Shown in pieces: positions 11,155 to 22,577 of a DNA stretch of 64,000 nucleotides. Source of the DNA: Bedellia somnulentella (lineage: Eukaryota > Arthropoda > Insecta > Lepidoptera > Bedelliidae). The notes below the pieces were generated by a model that made no database searches, was not told the origin of the DNA, and saw only the letters and a program-made list of their open reading frames with translations. Numbering within the stretch: the stretch's first letter is position 1; each line of letters opens with the position of its first letter. The translations under genes and the position numbers were made by a program. The stretch is from assembly GCA_963576735.1 (NCBI GenBank), contig OY755187.1, positions 6,262,001 through 6,326,000 on the forward strand, given 5' to 3'.

Positions 11155-11696
11155 AAGTAGAGTTAGAGGATCAAAAGGCCAATCACGGCCATTAAAACAG
11201 GTCTGAGCAAGATTAGGCAAACGATTATCGGTAAATCGAGAATAAATGAATGAAATGGTCATTTGTTCCTATATACACACCATATACTACCGTCACCCAT
11301 TGTCCTTTATTTTATAATATTTTCTTTACTCAACTTCCAGTAAAAGATTTGTAGCCTTGGTTGTAGGTAACTGAATTTCAATGAATAAGTATTTAATTAA
11401 AATAATAAATAGCAAATTCGTACTTATTATTTGATCCGCTAACAAAACTGAAAGCGGACCAGCATCGCTCGTCTTTTGTTTCTCTGATAATGTTCGGTTT
11501 TAGATACAACAAAAGAACTTGATGAAATTTGATAATTTTCATCCATCAACCTTTTGTTTACTGAAGATTGGACTGATTGTTTTAATAACACAAAGATAAT
11601 TTGTCTAACAACAAATGTACGCTTATTTCGCTTGTTTTGGTTAATAATTGATATTTTAATGTTACAAATCATTTTAAGTTCTCGTGTTATACAGTC

Positions 11697-11915
11697 AAAC
11701 TCAAACGTTTTCACCTTATACCTCCGAAGGAGATAGTAGTAGTAGGGTAGAGGTACTAATACAGATGTTGTTCAGATAAACAGCACGTGACATTGTCACC
11801 TCGTATCCTCGTTTTGCTTGGACAGTGTACTCACAAGATGGGGGGCAGGCCTATCACCGGTTTGTACGAATACACTGTCGTGTGTACTTAGTCATGTAGG
11901 TTTTACCAACCAAGA
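11697..11915 (-). mobile_element. Family C SINE, head-truncated
   Basis: Runs from the tail side AACGTTTTCACC through CACGTGACATTGTCACC to the GTCATGTAGGTTT core. The tRNA head is missing. A family B end begins 11 bp later. Confidence 0.75.
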
Positions 11916-11925
11916 TAAATAAATA

Positions 11926-12066
11926 CATACATACATACATACATATTCTCACGCCGTTAGTTCTCATTGGGGTAGGCAGAGACTATCGATCGCCACTTTG
12001 TACGATCCTGGCAAACCTCTCTGGCTTCGTTTACATCCATCAATCTTTTCATACATGCTCTTTTAA
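11926..12066 (-). mobile_element. Family B LINE 3' end
   Basis: Has a (CATA)n tail of seven units and ATTCTCACGCCGTTAG, then the complement of the stop-proximal coding sequence. It ends at an (AAT)n run. Confidence 0.85.
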
Positions 12067-12089
12067 TAATAATAATAATAATTAATAGG

Positions 12090-12285
12090 GGCGGTGTAGT
12101 GCCGGCTTAGAATGTCGCTACCCCTTTCTACCCACGGGTGTCGTAAGAGGCGACCCATCACCAAAAACCTTTATTTTACCATCTTTTCCCCACTCAACTT
12201 CCAAAAGTGGCTGAGGAATTTTAAAATTCCTTAGCTCTGGCTACCCCTTCTAGAGAAACATAGCCGTGAGTATATATGTATAAAT
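12090..12285 (+). mobile_element. Family A retroposon with internal deletion
   Basis: The head GTGTAGTGCCGGCTTAG joins GACCCATCACC directly after AGAGGC. About 50 bp of the middle are lost. Confidence 0.85.
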
Positions 12286-12299
12286 TAATCAAACGCATG

Positions 12300-12550
12300 A
12301 CTTTAGAAAAGACACTCTGATGCAGGCCCGACACGGGGATCGAAGCAATGTCTTTCTACAAGATAAGCACGTGGCCTAACCACTGAACTATCTTCGTTGT
12401 ATCATAAACTTAAACGTTTCCGCCGTTTATCCCCAAAGGGGTTGGTAGAGGTACCAATACTTCTGAACTCAAATGGCAGCGCCATCTAGCGTCCAGAGAA
12501 GGTACCCTTGGGTTTTGGAAGGTTTTGCTTGAACAGTGTACTCACGTGAT
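12300..12550 (-). mobile_element. Two partial family C SINEs, same orientation
   Basis: 12300-12408 holds the head half: GATCGAAGCAA at the B box and ACCACTGAACTAT at the A box. 12409-12550 holds the tail half, ACGTTTCCGCCGTTTATCCCC to CACGTGATAGG. They are adjacent, so either two insertions or one rearranged copy. Confidence 0.7.
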
Positions 12551-13077
12551 AGGGTCTTGGTTGTCTACTGTTATTTAAGAATTGTTCTCGAAATATCTGT
12601 ATGGATTATGTCTATCAAAATATGTTTTGTCAGTCATCACATTTTTTTATATAATCACTCTGAAAATACATTTATTAAGTTCTTTTGGAGTCTGCTGAGA
12701 CATTTATCAAAAATGTATCCCAAGAAAATGCGTAAAATAAAAAACAATGTTACATCCTAAAACTGTCTGAGACAAAATAGCTTTGATAAATGTCCTAAAA
12801 GGAAGTTTGCGGATTTCGTCACATTAATATTAATGCGAATAAGCTAATGTAGGCCTTCCAAATGTAAGCAAAACGTTTTTTTTGTTTAATAGAAAAGAGG
12901 GTGTAAGGTTGTTTAGGGTATCTTACCCCTAAATATCGCTAAGAGATGCTATCTGAACAGAATATAGGTATTCAAGTATATAATGATGATGATTCGTTTG
13001 TCTTCTATGAATTTAATGATTAAAATTTTAGACCTAGGCTAGTGGAAATAAAAATATTATTTGTTTGTTTGTTCAGT
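12551..13077. other. No recognisable gene
   Basis: A 74-codon frame at 12536-12760 has no recognisable motif. Confidence 0.4.
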
Positions 13078-13327
13078 GCTGTGTAGTGTCGGCTTAGAAT
13101 AGCACTACCCCATTTCTTCCGGTGGGTGTACGTAAGAGGCGACTAACGGTATTGGGGGCTTTTAAGGGATTTTTGGGCGATGCGGTTGGAGACCCATCAC
13201 CAACAACCTTTATTTTACATCTTTTCCCCTTTCAATTTCCAAAAGTGGCTAAGGAATTTCTAGTTCCTTAGCTCTGGCTACCTATTCTAGGGATTTATAG
13301 CCGTGAGTAAATGTAAGTATGTATGTT
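13078..13327 (+). mobile_element. Family A retroposon
   Basis: Complete head to (ATGT)n tail, close to the consensus. Confidence 0.9.
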
Positions 13328-13351
13328 GTTTGTTCAAAGTGATGTTAATAA

Positions 13352-13498
13352 GCTGTGTAGTATTGGCTTAGAATAGGACTACCCCATTTCTACCAATGGG
13401 TAATCGTAAGAGGTACCTAACTAAAAGTTCAGGGGTTTCACTCAACTTCCATTAATCCAAAGCTCTGGCTACCCTTTTTAGGAATTTATAGCCCGGAG
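13352..13498 (+). mobile_element. Family A retroposon with large internal deletion
   Basis: The head CTGTGTAGTATTGGCTTAG and tail-side CTCTGGCTACCC are present. About 90 bp between TTCAGGGG and CACTCAACTTCC are missing. Confidence 0.8.
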
Positions 13499-13561
13499 CA
13501 GCATTGATGGAGCATGTATATGGAGAATAATAACTGTGATAAAAGCAAGATTTTGTCAGTA

Positions 13562-13612
13562 TCGTGCAAAGTGGCGATCAATAGTCTGGGAACAATGGGT
13601 GTGAGTATAAGT
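13562..13612 (+). mobile_element. Family B LINE 3' end, short fragment
   Basis: AAAGTGGCGATCAATAGTC followed by ATGGGTGTGAGTATAAG. Confidence 0.6.
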
Positions 13613-13635
13613 AAGTTACAAACAATATATACACA

Positions 13636-13855
13636 TACATACATACATACATATTCTCACGCTGTTAGTTCCCATTGGGGTAGGCAGAGACTATCGATCG
13701 CCACTTCGTACGATCCTGGCAAACCTCTCTGGCTTCGTTTACATCCATCAATCTTTTCATACATGCTCTTTTATTCTTCATACTGCGGACACCTGCATTT
13801 TTGAGCACATTTTCTATTTGATCCAAATGTGTCCTCCGAGGTCGGAATATGTACA
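13636..13855 (-). mobile_element. Family B LINE 3' end
   Basis: Encodes the last 63 codons of the LINE protein on the minus strand: RRTHLDQIENVLKNAGVRS, KNKRACMKRLMD and DRTKWRSIVSAYPNGN. A (CATA)n tail lies at 13626-13652. Confidence 0.85.
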
Positions 13856-14044
13856 CATAGATACAAAATAAATAGAGACTGCTCTCTCATTCTTTTCACT
13901 TAGCTGAGGCGTAGAGGAAATAGATCTTAATGAATACAAAAATGAAATATCTATATTTGAACGAAAATTATAATATCGTATTTCTATTTTTATGAATGTC
14001 GTGTGAAATATGTTAATTTAGTACATGGGATTTTTATTAAAATA

Positions 14045-14291
14045 TACATACATATATATACTCACGGCTATAAATCCCTAGATGGGGTAGCCAGAGCTAA
14101 GGAATCAGAAATTCCTCTGCCACCTTCGGAAAGTTCAGTGGGGAAAAGATGGTAAAACAAAGGTTGTTGGTGATGGGTCTCCAACCGCATCGCCCGAAAA
14201 ATCCTCAAAAGGCCCAACACCGTTAGTCGCCTCTTACCTACACCCACCGGGAGAAATGGGGTAGTGTTATTCTAAGCCGACACTACACAGA
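14045..14291 (-). mobile_element. Family A retroposon
   Basis: Complete, close to the consensus. Confidence 0.9.
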
Positions 14292-14739
14292 TATTAAAAT
14301 ATCTATTGAAATATTACTTTGTCAAGGCCAAAGAAACTGAATGGAAACCATACAATTATTTGAAATTTGAGGCTTTAGTAAACTCATGTCAGTTTTCACA
14401 AGGTTAACCACTAAATGGTTAAAAACGTTTTACTTTATTGAAAAGCAACTCTACCCCCGTGGGAACTAATATCATAATTATATAATATGATTATAAATAA
14501 TATTATATTATTTGTCATAGCGTATGCAATAACTCAAGTTTTACGCATTTATCCCGGAAATGTAGCAGGGGTACTTACTGTTCTTTTTATCCACGAGGGA
14601 TTAGGTTAACCAATAAGTGCCTATATGCATACATAAATATACTCAAGATAGCTCATTAAAGGGAAGTCAAAACTTTAAAGAGTAACCAAAATAGCCCTAA
14701 ACCTTTTTTTCACGTAGGTGATATTGGCGACTATTGATT

Positions 14740-15120
14740 TTAAAATAAAATAAAATAAAAATCATTTATTTCAGGCTAGTAGCCCATATTTAGCCATTGC
14801 ATACAGCACAAAATGAAAAGTACAAAATACAAATAAATTAAAATTATAAAAACATGTCAATTAAAAGTTATGTCACGAAGAATAAAATCAAAATAATAAA
14901 AATCAATAAAAAAGAAAATTCATCTAAAGATTAATAAAAAATAAATAAAATTCAAATAAAATAAAATTTATTAAAATTTATAATTACTTTACAAACTATA
15001 GTACGAGGGGTGGTGCGCTGGCATGTAACTGCAACCACCTCCTCATCATCGGCGAGTCCCAGCGCTCGGACAATGCTCTCAGGATTCCGTTAGTGCAAAC
15101 CTGCAGGCGCCTTAATAACG
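14740..15120 (-). mobile_element. Probable 3' end of another LINE
   Basis: An A-rich tract with repeated AAATAAA (14743-14990) precedes TACGAGGGGTGGTGCGC and GC-richer sequence to about 15116. On the minus strand this fits a LINE coding end followed by its UTR and tail. No clear protein remains. Confidence 0.4.
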
Positions 15121-15597
15121 AGGTAGCATGCATTTCCATTTAGGGTTTTCTGTAGGACGATTTGATTGGAATCACATCACTAATCATTTGCTCGTTTCCA
15201 AAAGTGTCTCCAGATTTTCTATTTTGAACGTATGAGTTCAAAAAATGCACTACCGCTGCCTCTTCTTCAAGAATTTATGGCTTAAAAATTCGTTTTGATA
15301 TCAAAAACAAAATAAAACTTGTTCCGTAACGCAAAGTATTAAATATTACGAATTAAAACATTAAGGAGGCTTCAACGATGTTTAAAAGTTGCAGAAGAGG
15401 AAATTTCCGTGAAAGATAAGATCAAATTGTACGGACTAACTTTAAGCGGAACTTCAGTAATTAAATCTCTCTCTTGTAAACATTTTATATCTTCTACTTT
15501 TGTCATTTGCTTGCGGACAGAAGTTATTGCCCTTGGCTCGTTTCTGGTTAGCCCTACAATCTGAATAATTAACCCAACCGTTTAATTTTTCTAAAAA

Positions 15598-15832
15598 GGT
15601 GTAAGCTTAGAATAACACTACCCCATCACTCCCTGTGGGTATTCGTAAGAGGTGACTAAGGGTGTTGGGACTTTTTAAGTGTTTTTTGTGTGATGCGGCG
15701 GGAGACCCATTACCTAGAACCTTTATGTTACAAACTTTACACCACTTAAATTCCAAATGTGGCTGAGGAATTTCGTAATCTGAAGCTCTGGCTATCCACT
15801 TTTATGTATTTATATCCGTGAGAATATGTATG
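15598..15832 (+). mobile_element. Family A retroposon, diverged
   Basis: Recognisable from AGCTTAGAATAACACTACCC to CCGTGAGAATATGTATG. Confidence 0.8.
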
Positions 15833-15843
15833 TGTGTAAAAAA

Positions 15844-15965
15844 CATGATAGCTCAGTGATAACATAACACCAACGATTCTCATGCAGGGGACGTGAGTTT
15901 AAACCCTGAGTCAGATCTTCACATATGTATCTCCACTTATCTGATGTGTGGTTATTTTAAAAAGG
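15844..15965 (+). mobile_element. tRNA-like head of a family C-type SINE
   Basis: CATGATAGCTCAGTGATAAC fits an A box and GACGTGAGTTTAAACCC a weak B box. GTGGTTATTTT at the right edge resembles the family C core start. Confidence 0.5.
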
Positions 15966-15974
15966 TTTTTGATG

Positions 15975-16105
15975 GTACATACATACATACATATTCTCAC
16001 GCCGTTAGTTCCCATTGGGGTAGGCAGAGACTATCGATCGCCACTTTGTACGATCCTGGCAAACCTCTCTGGCTTCGTTTACATCCATCAATCATCCATC
16101 GATTT
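15975..16105 (-). mobile_element. Family B LINE 3' end
   Basis: Has a short (CATA)n tail, then ATTCTCACGCCGTTAGTTCC. It is 5'-truncated after about 120 bp. Confidence 0.85.
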
Positions 16106-16159
16106 TGATGGTGATAGAAAATATTGCGAGGAAAATCACATGGCTAAGTTTTACTTAGT

Positions 16160-16265
16160 CATGTTATAATTACAAAATGGCAATAGGCCTGCCCTCTATT
16201 ATGTGGTTGCAATGCTTTAGCATATCATGAAAAGACGTGATATTCAGAAGTATTAGTACCTTGGT
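16160..16265 (+). mobile_element. Family C SINE fragment
   Basis: GGCAATAGGCCTGCCCTCTAT and TATTCAGAAGTATTAGTACC are preserved, with loss between them. Confidence 0.6.
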
Positions 16266-16334
16266 TCACCTCTTGTGTATATATTGAGTTGAGTATAGTT
16301 TTTGAAACGAATAAAAACAACATGTTTGATGAGG

Positions 16335-16425
16335 TTGATAGATGTAAAAGAGGTGTGCCAGGATCGTACCGTGTGGTAATTGATAGCCTCTGCCTACCCC
16401 AATCGGAAATAATATGTGAGTATAT
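16335..16425 (+). mobile_element. Family B LINE 3' fragment
   Basis: GCCAGGATCGTACCGTGTGG, then CCTCTGCCTACCCCAATCGG. Confidence 0.7.
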
Positions 16426-17036
16426 GTACTTATGGATCGCTAAATGTGTTACTAAGCGCAAAGCACGAAAATAGCTTGACCGATTCGACTGATTCTTCTG
16501 TTACTACTAGTATTTTAGTTAGTGTAACCTTCGAATGTCTTTAAATATGAAAAATAAATTGTGACCACACCGTTAAGCTGAAGCAATGTAAAGAAATCAT
16601 GTAACAAAATTCCAACAGCAAAGCGCCTCATAGCCACGAACCAAATGAGGCCCGGTCAACTCATAAACAAACACACCAGATAGATTCACTATGAAGACCT
16701 GTTTGCATTATCGTCAGCCCAATTTACGCCAGCGCACACTATAATCGAATTACCAGGCCTGATATTACAGACCTAGCGTTACATTGCAGGACATGAAAAG
16801 GCTCATTATAATTTATTTTTTACTTAACTGTAAAATAAGAAAATGAAAACGCTTGTTTTCACAGTCTTTTTAAGGTGGATTCTACGTGATAGTCATAATA
16901 AAACACCATTGCAAAATCTAATATTTTAGTATGATCAATTATTGTTACCAAGTTATCATTATTTGTAGCTGTGTTGGCTTTGCATAGCACTAATCTATCG
17001 ATCGAGGCGATAAATGGTCTCAAGAGCAAAACTTTA

Positions 17037-17385
17037 CATAACATAACATAACATAAACGTTCACGCCGAATATCCCCGAAAGGGTTGGAAAAGGTACTAA
17101 TACTTCTGAACATCACGTGACATTGTCACCTAGTGTTCAGAGTACCACGTTTTGCATGGAGGGTGAGGGGGCGTGATGTGCGTCACATGACTAAGTACAA
17201 CTCAGTCATGTGGGTTTCCTCACGATGTTTTCCCTCACCGTTAACAACCGGGATAAAAATCACACAACACATATGTCTTTAGAAAAGACAAATTTGTGTA
17301 GGCCTGACCCGGGATTTAAACACTAGTCGTTTGCACGATAACCGGTGTTCTACCCATTGAGCTATCACATCGTCACTAAAATTTT
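17037..17385 (-). mobile_element. Family C SINE, nearly complete
   Basis: Runs from (ACATA)n and ACGTTCACGCCG to the tRNA-like head (GGGATTTAAACAC, B box; CCCATTGAGCTATCAC, A box). About 60 bp after GTTTTGCATGGA are deleted. Confidence 0.85.
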
Positions 17386-17595
17386 CACTCCATATATCCC
17401 GCAATAAGTGGTAGAGGTACAAAACATCACACAATATACGTGAAACCTGGTGTTTAGAGCGCCCACGTTTTGCTTGGAAATTGCATTCACATGATAGGAG
17501 ATAGCTCTATGTCCATTTTAAGGAAATATACTATGGCAACTCATTTGGGTTTCCTCGATATATTTTCTCTTACTGTTAACACCACGATAAAGTGT
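17386..17595 (-). mobile_element. Family C SINE, degenerate
   Basis: TATATCCCGCAATAAGTGG, CACGTTTTGCTTGGA and GGGTTTCCTCGATATATTTT follow the family order. It sits in tandem with the copy before it. Confidence 0.6.
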
Positions 17596-17599
17596 TTGT

Positions 17600-17740
17600 T
17601 GGGCGATGTGGCTCGTGACCTTTCGTGATCCATTATTTTACAAAAAAATATATTTAATGTACCAAAATTTTCTAAAGAATTTAAAATGCAGAAGGTTTGA
17701 CTACCCTTTTAAGGAATTGTAGCATTTAATATGATGAATG
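17600..17740 (+). mobile_element. Family A retroposon, tail half
   Basis: Starts at TTGGGCGATGTGGC and ends near GAATGTATG. The head is absent. Confidence 0.65.
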
Positions 17741-17961
17741 TATGTTTAAGAAATCCCATGGATGTGAGCAGCACAAAACCAGTTGTTGTAGAAATCTTTA
17801 CGGTAGGCCTACGCCCATCAGGGGACGTTTAATATGAAGTAGGAGTTAATTAAGACCAGCGATAAGGATCAGGCATATACGCTTGTTTTATATTTAATAA
17901 CAAAATCACAAAGCGAGGAGTTCACAAAGTGCTAGACATAAAGTTGAATATAGTTAAATAT

Positions 17962-18175
17962 ACATACATATACTCAGGTCATTAGTTCCTACTGGGGTAG
18001 GCAGAGACTATCAATCGCCACTTCGTACGATCCTGACAACCCTCTCTAGCTTCGTTTACATCCATAAATCGTTTCATACATGCTCTTTTATTCTTCATAC
18101 TTCGGACGCCTGCCTTTTTGAACTCACTCTCAATTTGGTCCAAGTGTGTTCTCCGCAGTCGTCCTCTACTAACAT
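17962..18175 (-). mobile_element. Family B LINE 3' end
   Basis: Includes the complement of the KAGVRS/KNKRACMK coding region and reaches GTCGTCCTCTACTAACATT. Confidence 0.85.
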
Positions 18176-18494
18176 TACCATAAATTAATTACCATAGTTA
18201 AATATACTTTGCTGACATTGGTTATTTATAGAAGAAAAAAAGGACGATAATAAGTTTACATAAATAAAAAGAGCCGATTTTTCCGTTAATATTAATTGAT
18301 TAAAGAGATAAGTATATAGAGCCACGCAAGACCATTTTCACCAAATATAGTAGGTGCTGTTAGTGTGAAAAATTAAAGGACATAATGTATAAAATAAATA
18401 GAATCACAGTCAGAAAAATTGACGCAGACATTTATTGTTTCTTATGCCTTTGAAAGAAGATTAACCTAAAAAAACATTCTTCAACAATGTCCAT

Positions 18495-18665
18495 GAAAAT
18501 TGTGGATCTCTGTACATGGTAGGCCTGCTTCCTACCACGTGAGTACATTGTCCAAGTAAAACTTGAGTACTCTGAATACTAGGGTTTCGGTGTCATATGA
18601 TGTTCAGAAGTATTAGTACCTGTGCCAACCTTTTCGGGGATATACGAGTATGGTGTGAACGTTTG
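18495..18665 (+). mobile_element. Family C SINE, head-truncated
   Basis: GTAGGCCTGCTTCCTACCAC to GGTGTGAACGTTTG. Confidence 0.7.
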
Positions 18666-19166
18666 ATTCTTAAGTCTGAACACCAGGAGACATTAATATA
18701 TTTGCATGTTCTGAAGGGTTACTACAATTCCACCCCTTCAGAGATATATGATAAAAACTTTAAAGTTAAACTGGAGTATTTCAAAACGGCAGCAGTGTAA
18801 CAGACTTTGTTGACCGAAACACGAGGGCGGTCCGCTTATTCAGCTCTCAATGTGTGCGAGCCGCGTCTAGGGCAAGTAAAATATTTACGAGCACCGATGA
18901 TGTTAAGCTAAGTTTATTGGCAAGCAATAGTATGGATGGAACATCGATAATGAATGTCGAGAGTACTAGAGATTTTTCATGCTTGAAAGAAATATAATTT
19001 ATTTTCAGTTGAATAAAGGGTTTAATTGCAGCATAACTACAGCTAAAAATATTGGGAAACTACTCGTATTGTTACAAAGGAGATTGATATTCGAAAATAG
19101 TTTTGAACTTAAACGAATTTATTTTATTAAGGTAACATACTTTAAGGTAGGTATATATTCATAGGG

Positions 19167-19392
19167 ATATATATTCACGGTTATAAATACCAAAAAGGGT
19201 AGTAAGAGCTTCAGAATTAGAAAATATTCAGTCGCTTTTGGATGTTTTAGCGGGCGAAGGATTGTAAAATAAAAACCGTTGGTGATGGGTCTCCGACCGC
19301 ATTGCCTTATAATTACTTACTAATACCTAATACCCATAAGATCCACGGGAAAAAATGGGCTAGTGCTATTCTTGTTGAAACTACACAGCAAT
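19167..19392 (-). mobile_element. Family A retroposon, diverged
   Basis: GATGGGTCTCCGACCGCATTG and the right-edge head AACTACACAGCA are kept. Confidence 0.75.
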
Positions 19393-19477
19393 AATTTTGG
19401 GTCGTTGATAATATTATTTGATATATTGAAAATAGAAAAACTATGCATATCGCAACACAACCTTTACTTACTTCTAT

Positions 19478-19640
19478 GTCAATCCCAAAAAAGGGTAGCC
19501 AAATTAAATTCGATTCGAGTAACAATGGACAATGAAGGTTTGGTGATGACCCCATCGACAAATCACTCATTAGCCCCCAATACCCTTAGTTTAAGAAGTG
19601 GGCTTGTGCTATTGTTAGCCATTAGCCAGCCAAGCCACAA
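19478..19640 (-). mobile_element. Family A retroposon, degenerate
   Basis: CCCAAAAAAGGGTAGCC, GATGACCCCATCG and CCCAATACCCTTAG occur in family order. The head is nearly lost. Confidence 0.5.
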
Positions 19641-19879
19641 AACACAGCTAAAAAAATACTTACCAATAAAATTAACCTACTCTAAATAAATCTTTGTTAT
19701 CTTCTAAAAATTATAACATAAATTCATGTTAACTTGCTAAGCTGTGCCAGTACTTTGCATATTTTCCGTAAAACTGGTGACGCATAAAAAAAGATTTATT
19801 TGAATGCGATGTATATGCAAATTTTACCCTGTAACATCAGATTTTCCTGAAATATTATTTTAGAAATTTAAGTTTGAAT

Positions 19880-19930
19880 GGTTGTGTAATGTCGGCTTAG
19901 AATTATATTACCCCATCTTTTTGCGAGCGC
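19880..19930 (+). mobile_element. Family A head fragment
   Basis: GTTGTGTAATGTCGGCTTAG, then divergence. Confidence 0.6.
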
Positions 19931-20149
19931 GAGGTGATGTTCGGGTCGAGGTTTCTATGACAGCAATTTTACGAAGGTTTTTATACTTATATACTATTAA
20001 GTAGTGTTGTATAAAAGGGCATGAAAAAAAGGTAAATAGGCAAGAAAGTAAAACAAATGCCGTTGAAATGAATTACCTCAGAAGTGTAACCTTACTCATT
20101 AAGGTTGTACGACAGATTGAGAAATACTTATTAAATACTTGATTCGTAA

Positions 20150-20465
20150 ACGATTAGGTGTAAAAATTGACGTATTGCGCAAGATAGAAAAAGGGATGTT
20201 GAAATGGTTTAGCCACATAGAGAGGATGGATGAAAGTGAAGTGGCTAAAGAGATGTGTACAGCCGATGTGAATAGTGTTGTTAGTAGAGAAAGAACGTAG
20301 AAAACGTTTGAAAAAAAAATTGAAAACGTTCTTGCAAAGGTGGGCCTCTGCAGTAAAAAGAGAAAGAGATAGAAGGAGCAAGAGAGATTAGTCAAGATTA
20401 TGCGAAACGGTTATCGATAGTCTCTATCTACCCCAATGGGAATAATGAGCGTGAGTATAAGTTAA
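20150..20465 (+). pseudogene. Family B LINE C-terminus, decayed
   Basis: Encodes RKIEKGMLKWFSHIERMD and a frayed continuation with stops, then CTCTATCTACCCCAATGGG and GCGTGAGTATAAG. This is the longest plus-strand piece of the family. Confidence 0.75.
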
Positions 20466-20467
20466 CG

Positions 20468-20548
20468 GATAGGTAAAATATCGTGAGGAAAACCAGACAG
20501 CTAAGCATACTCAGTCATGAGACAGTGTGTTCGTCCAAAAACGGAGGT
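20468..20548 (+). mobile_element. Family C SINE fragment
   Basis: ATCGTGAGGAAAACCAGAC to CGTCCAAAAACGGAGG, fading into a (GGTA)n tract. Confidence 0.6.
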
Positions 20549-20583
20549 AGGTAGGGTAGGTAGGTAGGTAGGGTAGGTACCTC
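20549..20583. repeat. (GGTA)n microsatellite
   Basis: Imperfect AGGT/GGGTAGGT repeats. Confidence 0.9.
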
Positions 20584-20716
20584 CTTGGTGACAAGAAAAG
20601 TAATACTAAATCTACCATCCCCTTTTTTCGTTTTTTCACCTTGTGTGTGGCCACCGACACTGTGTTGCCTGCTCCTATTGAGTACCAAAAGTAGTTTAGT
20701 AGTTGTAGAAACGTTT

Positions 20717-20960
20717 GCTGTGTAGTGTTGGCTTAGAATAGCACTACCCCTTTTCTTCCGGTGGGTGTACGTAAGAGGCGACTAAAGGTATTGGGGCTTT
20801 TTAAGGGATTTTTGGGCGATGCGGTTGGAGACCCATCACCAACAACCTTTATTTTACCATCTTTTCCCCACGCAACTTCCAAAAGTGGCTGAGGAATTTC
20901 TAATTCGTTAGCTCTGGCTACCCCTTCTAGGGATTTATAGCCGTGACTATATGTATGTAT
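20717..20960 (+). mobile_element. Family A retroposon
   Basis: Complete, close to the consensus, with a (GTAT)n tail. Confidence 0.9.
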
Positions 20961-21049
20961 ATACATACGTATGTAGTTTTTAACAATATTTCTCTTAACT
21001 ATTGAAACACGTACGTTCAGTTAACGACTAAAGTCGTTATATGACCCAT

Positions 21050-21118
21050 TAAAAAAGTGGCTTACGATTTTTGTAACTCAAAAAATCTAGCTACCCCTTT
21101 TTGAGACTAATAGCCGTG
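21050..21118 (+). mobile_element. Family A tail fragment
   Basis: AAAAAGTGGCTTACG to ACTAATAGCCGTG. Its ATGTATGT tail served as target for the MITE that follows. Confidence 0.75.
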
Positions 21119-21126
21119 ATGTATGT

Positions 21127-21201
21127 TGTAACGTTATTTCTCACTCCTGGGATCTAATAGATTATTATCCTTCTTTCTTCCTTTAGTTATTTCTGGCTTC
21201 T

Positions 21202-21242
<41 letters not shown>

Positions 21243-21324
21243 TCTATTTATTTACTATCCTTCCTTCTTCCTTTAGTTATTTCTGGCTTCTGGGTAGATC
21301 CCAGGAGTGAGAAATAACGTTACA
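21127..21324. mobile_element. 198-bp MITE with 30-bp TIRs
   Basis: Perfect-looking inverted ends start TGTAACGTTATTTCTCACTC and end with the reverse complement. They are flanked by ATGTATGT at 21119-21126 and 21325-21332. An 8-bp duplication fits hAT- or P-type elements, with the caution that ATGT repeats also belong to the family A tail. Inside, about 45 bp around CTTCCTTTAGTTATTTC occur twice, separated by (AT)n. Confidence 0.8.
21208..21240. repeat. (AT)n microsatellite
   Basis: About 16 AT units between the two internal repeats of the MITE. Confidence 0.9.
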
Positions 21325-21332
21325 ATGTATGT

Positions 21333-22216
21333 GACGTGTGGATCACTGTAGGTTTTAGTTATAAGATTAAATATACAGGTTTACTTTTTCAGTGGGTCTA
21401 AGGTTTTGTATCCAGAATTGGATTTAAACCTCTGTCTTCCTTAAGATGTTGATCAAGATCAAAAACTGTGAGGGAAACATCCTTATAAAACCCACATGCC
21501 ATTTGACAGTTTATTTGTATGAAACCTTTATGAAACAATGAAAAACCCTCGGACACATTGACACGCAGTTAAGGCAAAAAGGAAGAACACGCTAGTTTAT
21601 AGGAATATTTCTACCCCAGCTTTGAAATTAAGACCGTTAGACAATACCTACGAACCAGATTTGCGCAGAAAATTTCAGTTTCTATATTACGACTTTTTGC
21701 TGATTCTTACACTAGTGCATTATTCCATTTTTGCCATTTTATATTCCATTATCTACTCCGTGCAACGAAACCGCCATACTTCTTCTAACTTCCGTTTTTT
21801 TGCAGCGACTATTTCAACTGAAATTTTCCAAAAAACTGTTTGAGTCGGTTTTAAAATTATAAGTAAAAGAACGAATAATTTCCGAGTACGTTTAATACAG
21901 TAAACGCCGGTGCTAATTTATTCGCTACGTTAAAACCGAGCTTCACGAACGAGTTAACAGTACGTGTGGGTTTTTTCGGTTTTTTGAACTTGAAGCCGGC
22001 GGCAATAACTCAGTGGTCATAACATCTGGTTTTCACATGTTATTACCGAAATTGCTTCGAATTTTTCATTGTAAACGTACGTTGAAAGGAGCATTTTCAA
22101 TAATTTAACAGTTCTGTTCGTTCGATTGAAACTAGTTTTTAGTACATATTGTATCGATTGAGTTCTTTTGTGAAGTAAATCGAACAAAAAGGGTAGGTGA
22201 AGATATAATTTTGTTA
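21333..22216. other. Mostly unassigned
   Basis: A family C core piece (about 21466-21525, GTGAGGGAAACATCC) is present. The rest, including a 73-codon frame at 21622-21843, is unrecognised. Confidence 0.4.
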
Positions 22217-22577
22217 AAATAATTTATGGTTAAAAGAACTTACCTAAGTGAATTTCTACCAAAATTATATGAAATGTTACATCCGAAGAGATTTAGTAAA
22301 CCATGTAGTCCGATTCAGGATACACTGCATGGTCACACCATTTCAGAGCGAAAATAAAGATTTTTCAACTCATTCCGGTCATCAATCGGTCCCTCGTCCT
22401 TCAATCTCGTTCCTTCATTTATTTTAGAGGTATCTTAGCTGTGAATTTGCAACTGAAGGGTTAGATAGGTTCACCTTTCTCTGGGTTAGGGTGGGTACTA
22501 AATCTCTTCGGATGTAACATTTCATATAATTTTGGTAGAAATTCACTTAGGTAAGTTCTTTTAACCATAAATTATAT
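22217..22577. repeat. Foldback element with 80-85 bp inverted arms
   Basis: The left arm (about 22217-22303: AATTTATGGTTAAAAGAACT to ATCCGAAGAGATTTAGTA) is repeated inverted at about 22498-22577. The roughly 195-bp loop contains GTCCGATTCAGGATACACTG, which recurs inverted at 32395-32560. Confidence 0.85.

Noticed and set aside
20733..20966. Small protein containing GDGSPTASPKNPLKS
   Set aside because: The same frame appears in many family A copies with stops and indels; it is a by-product of the repeat.
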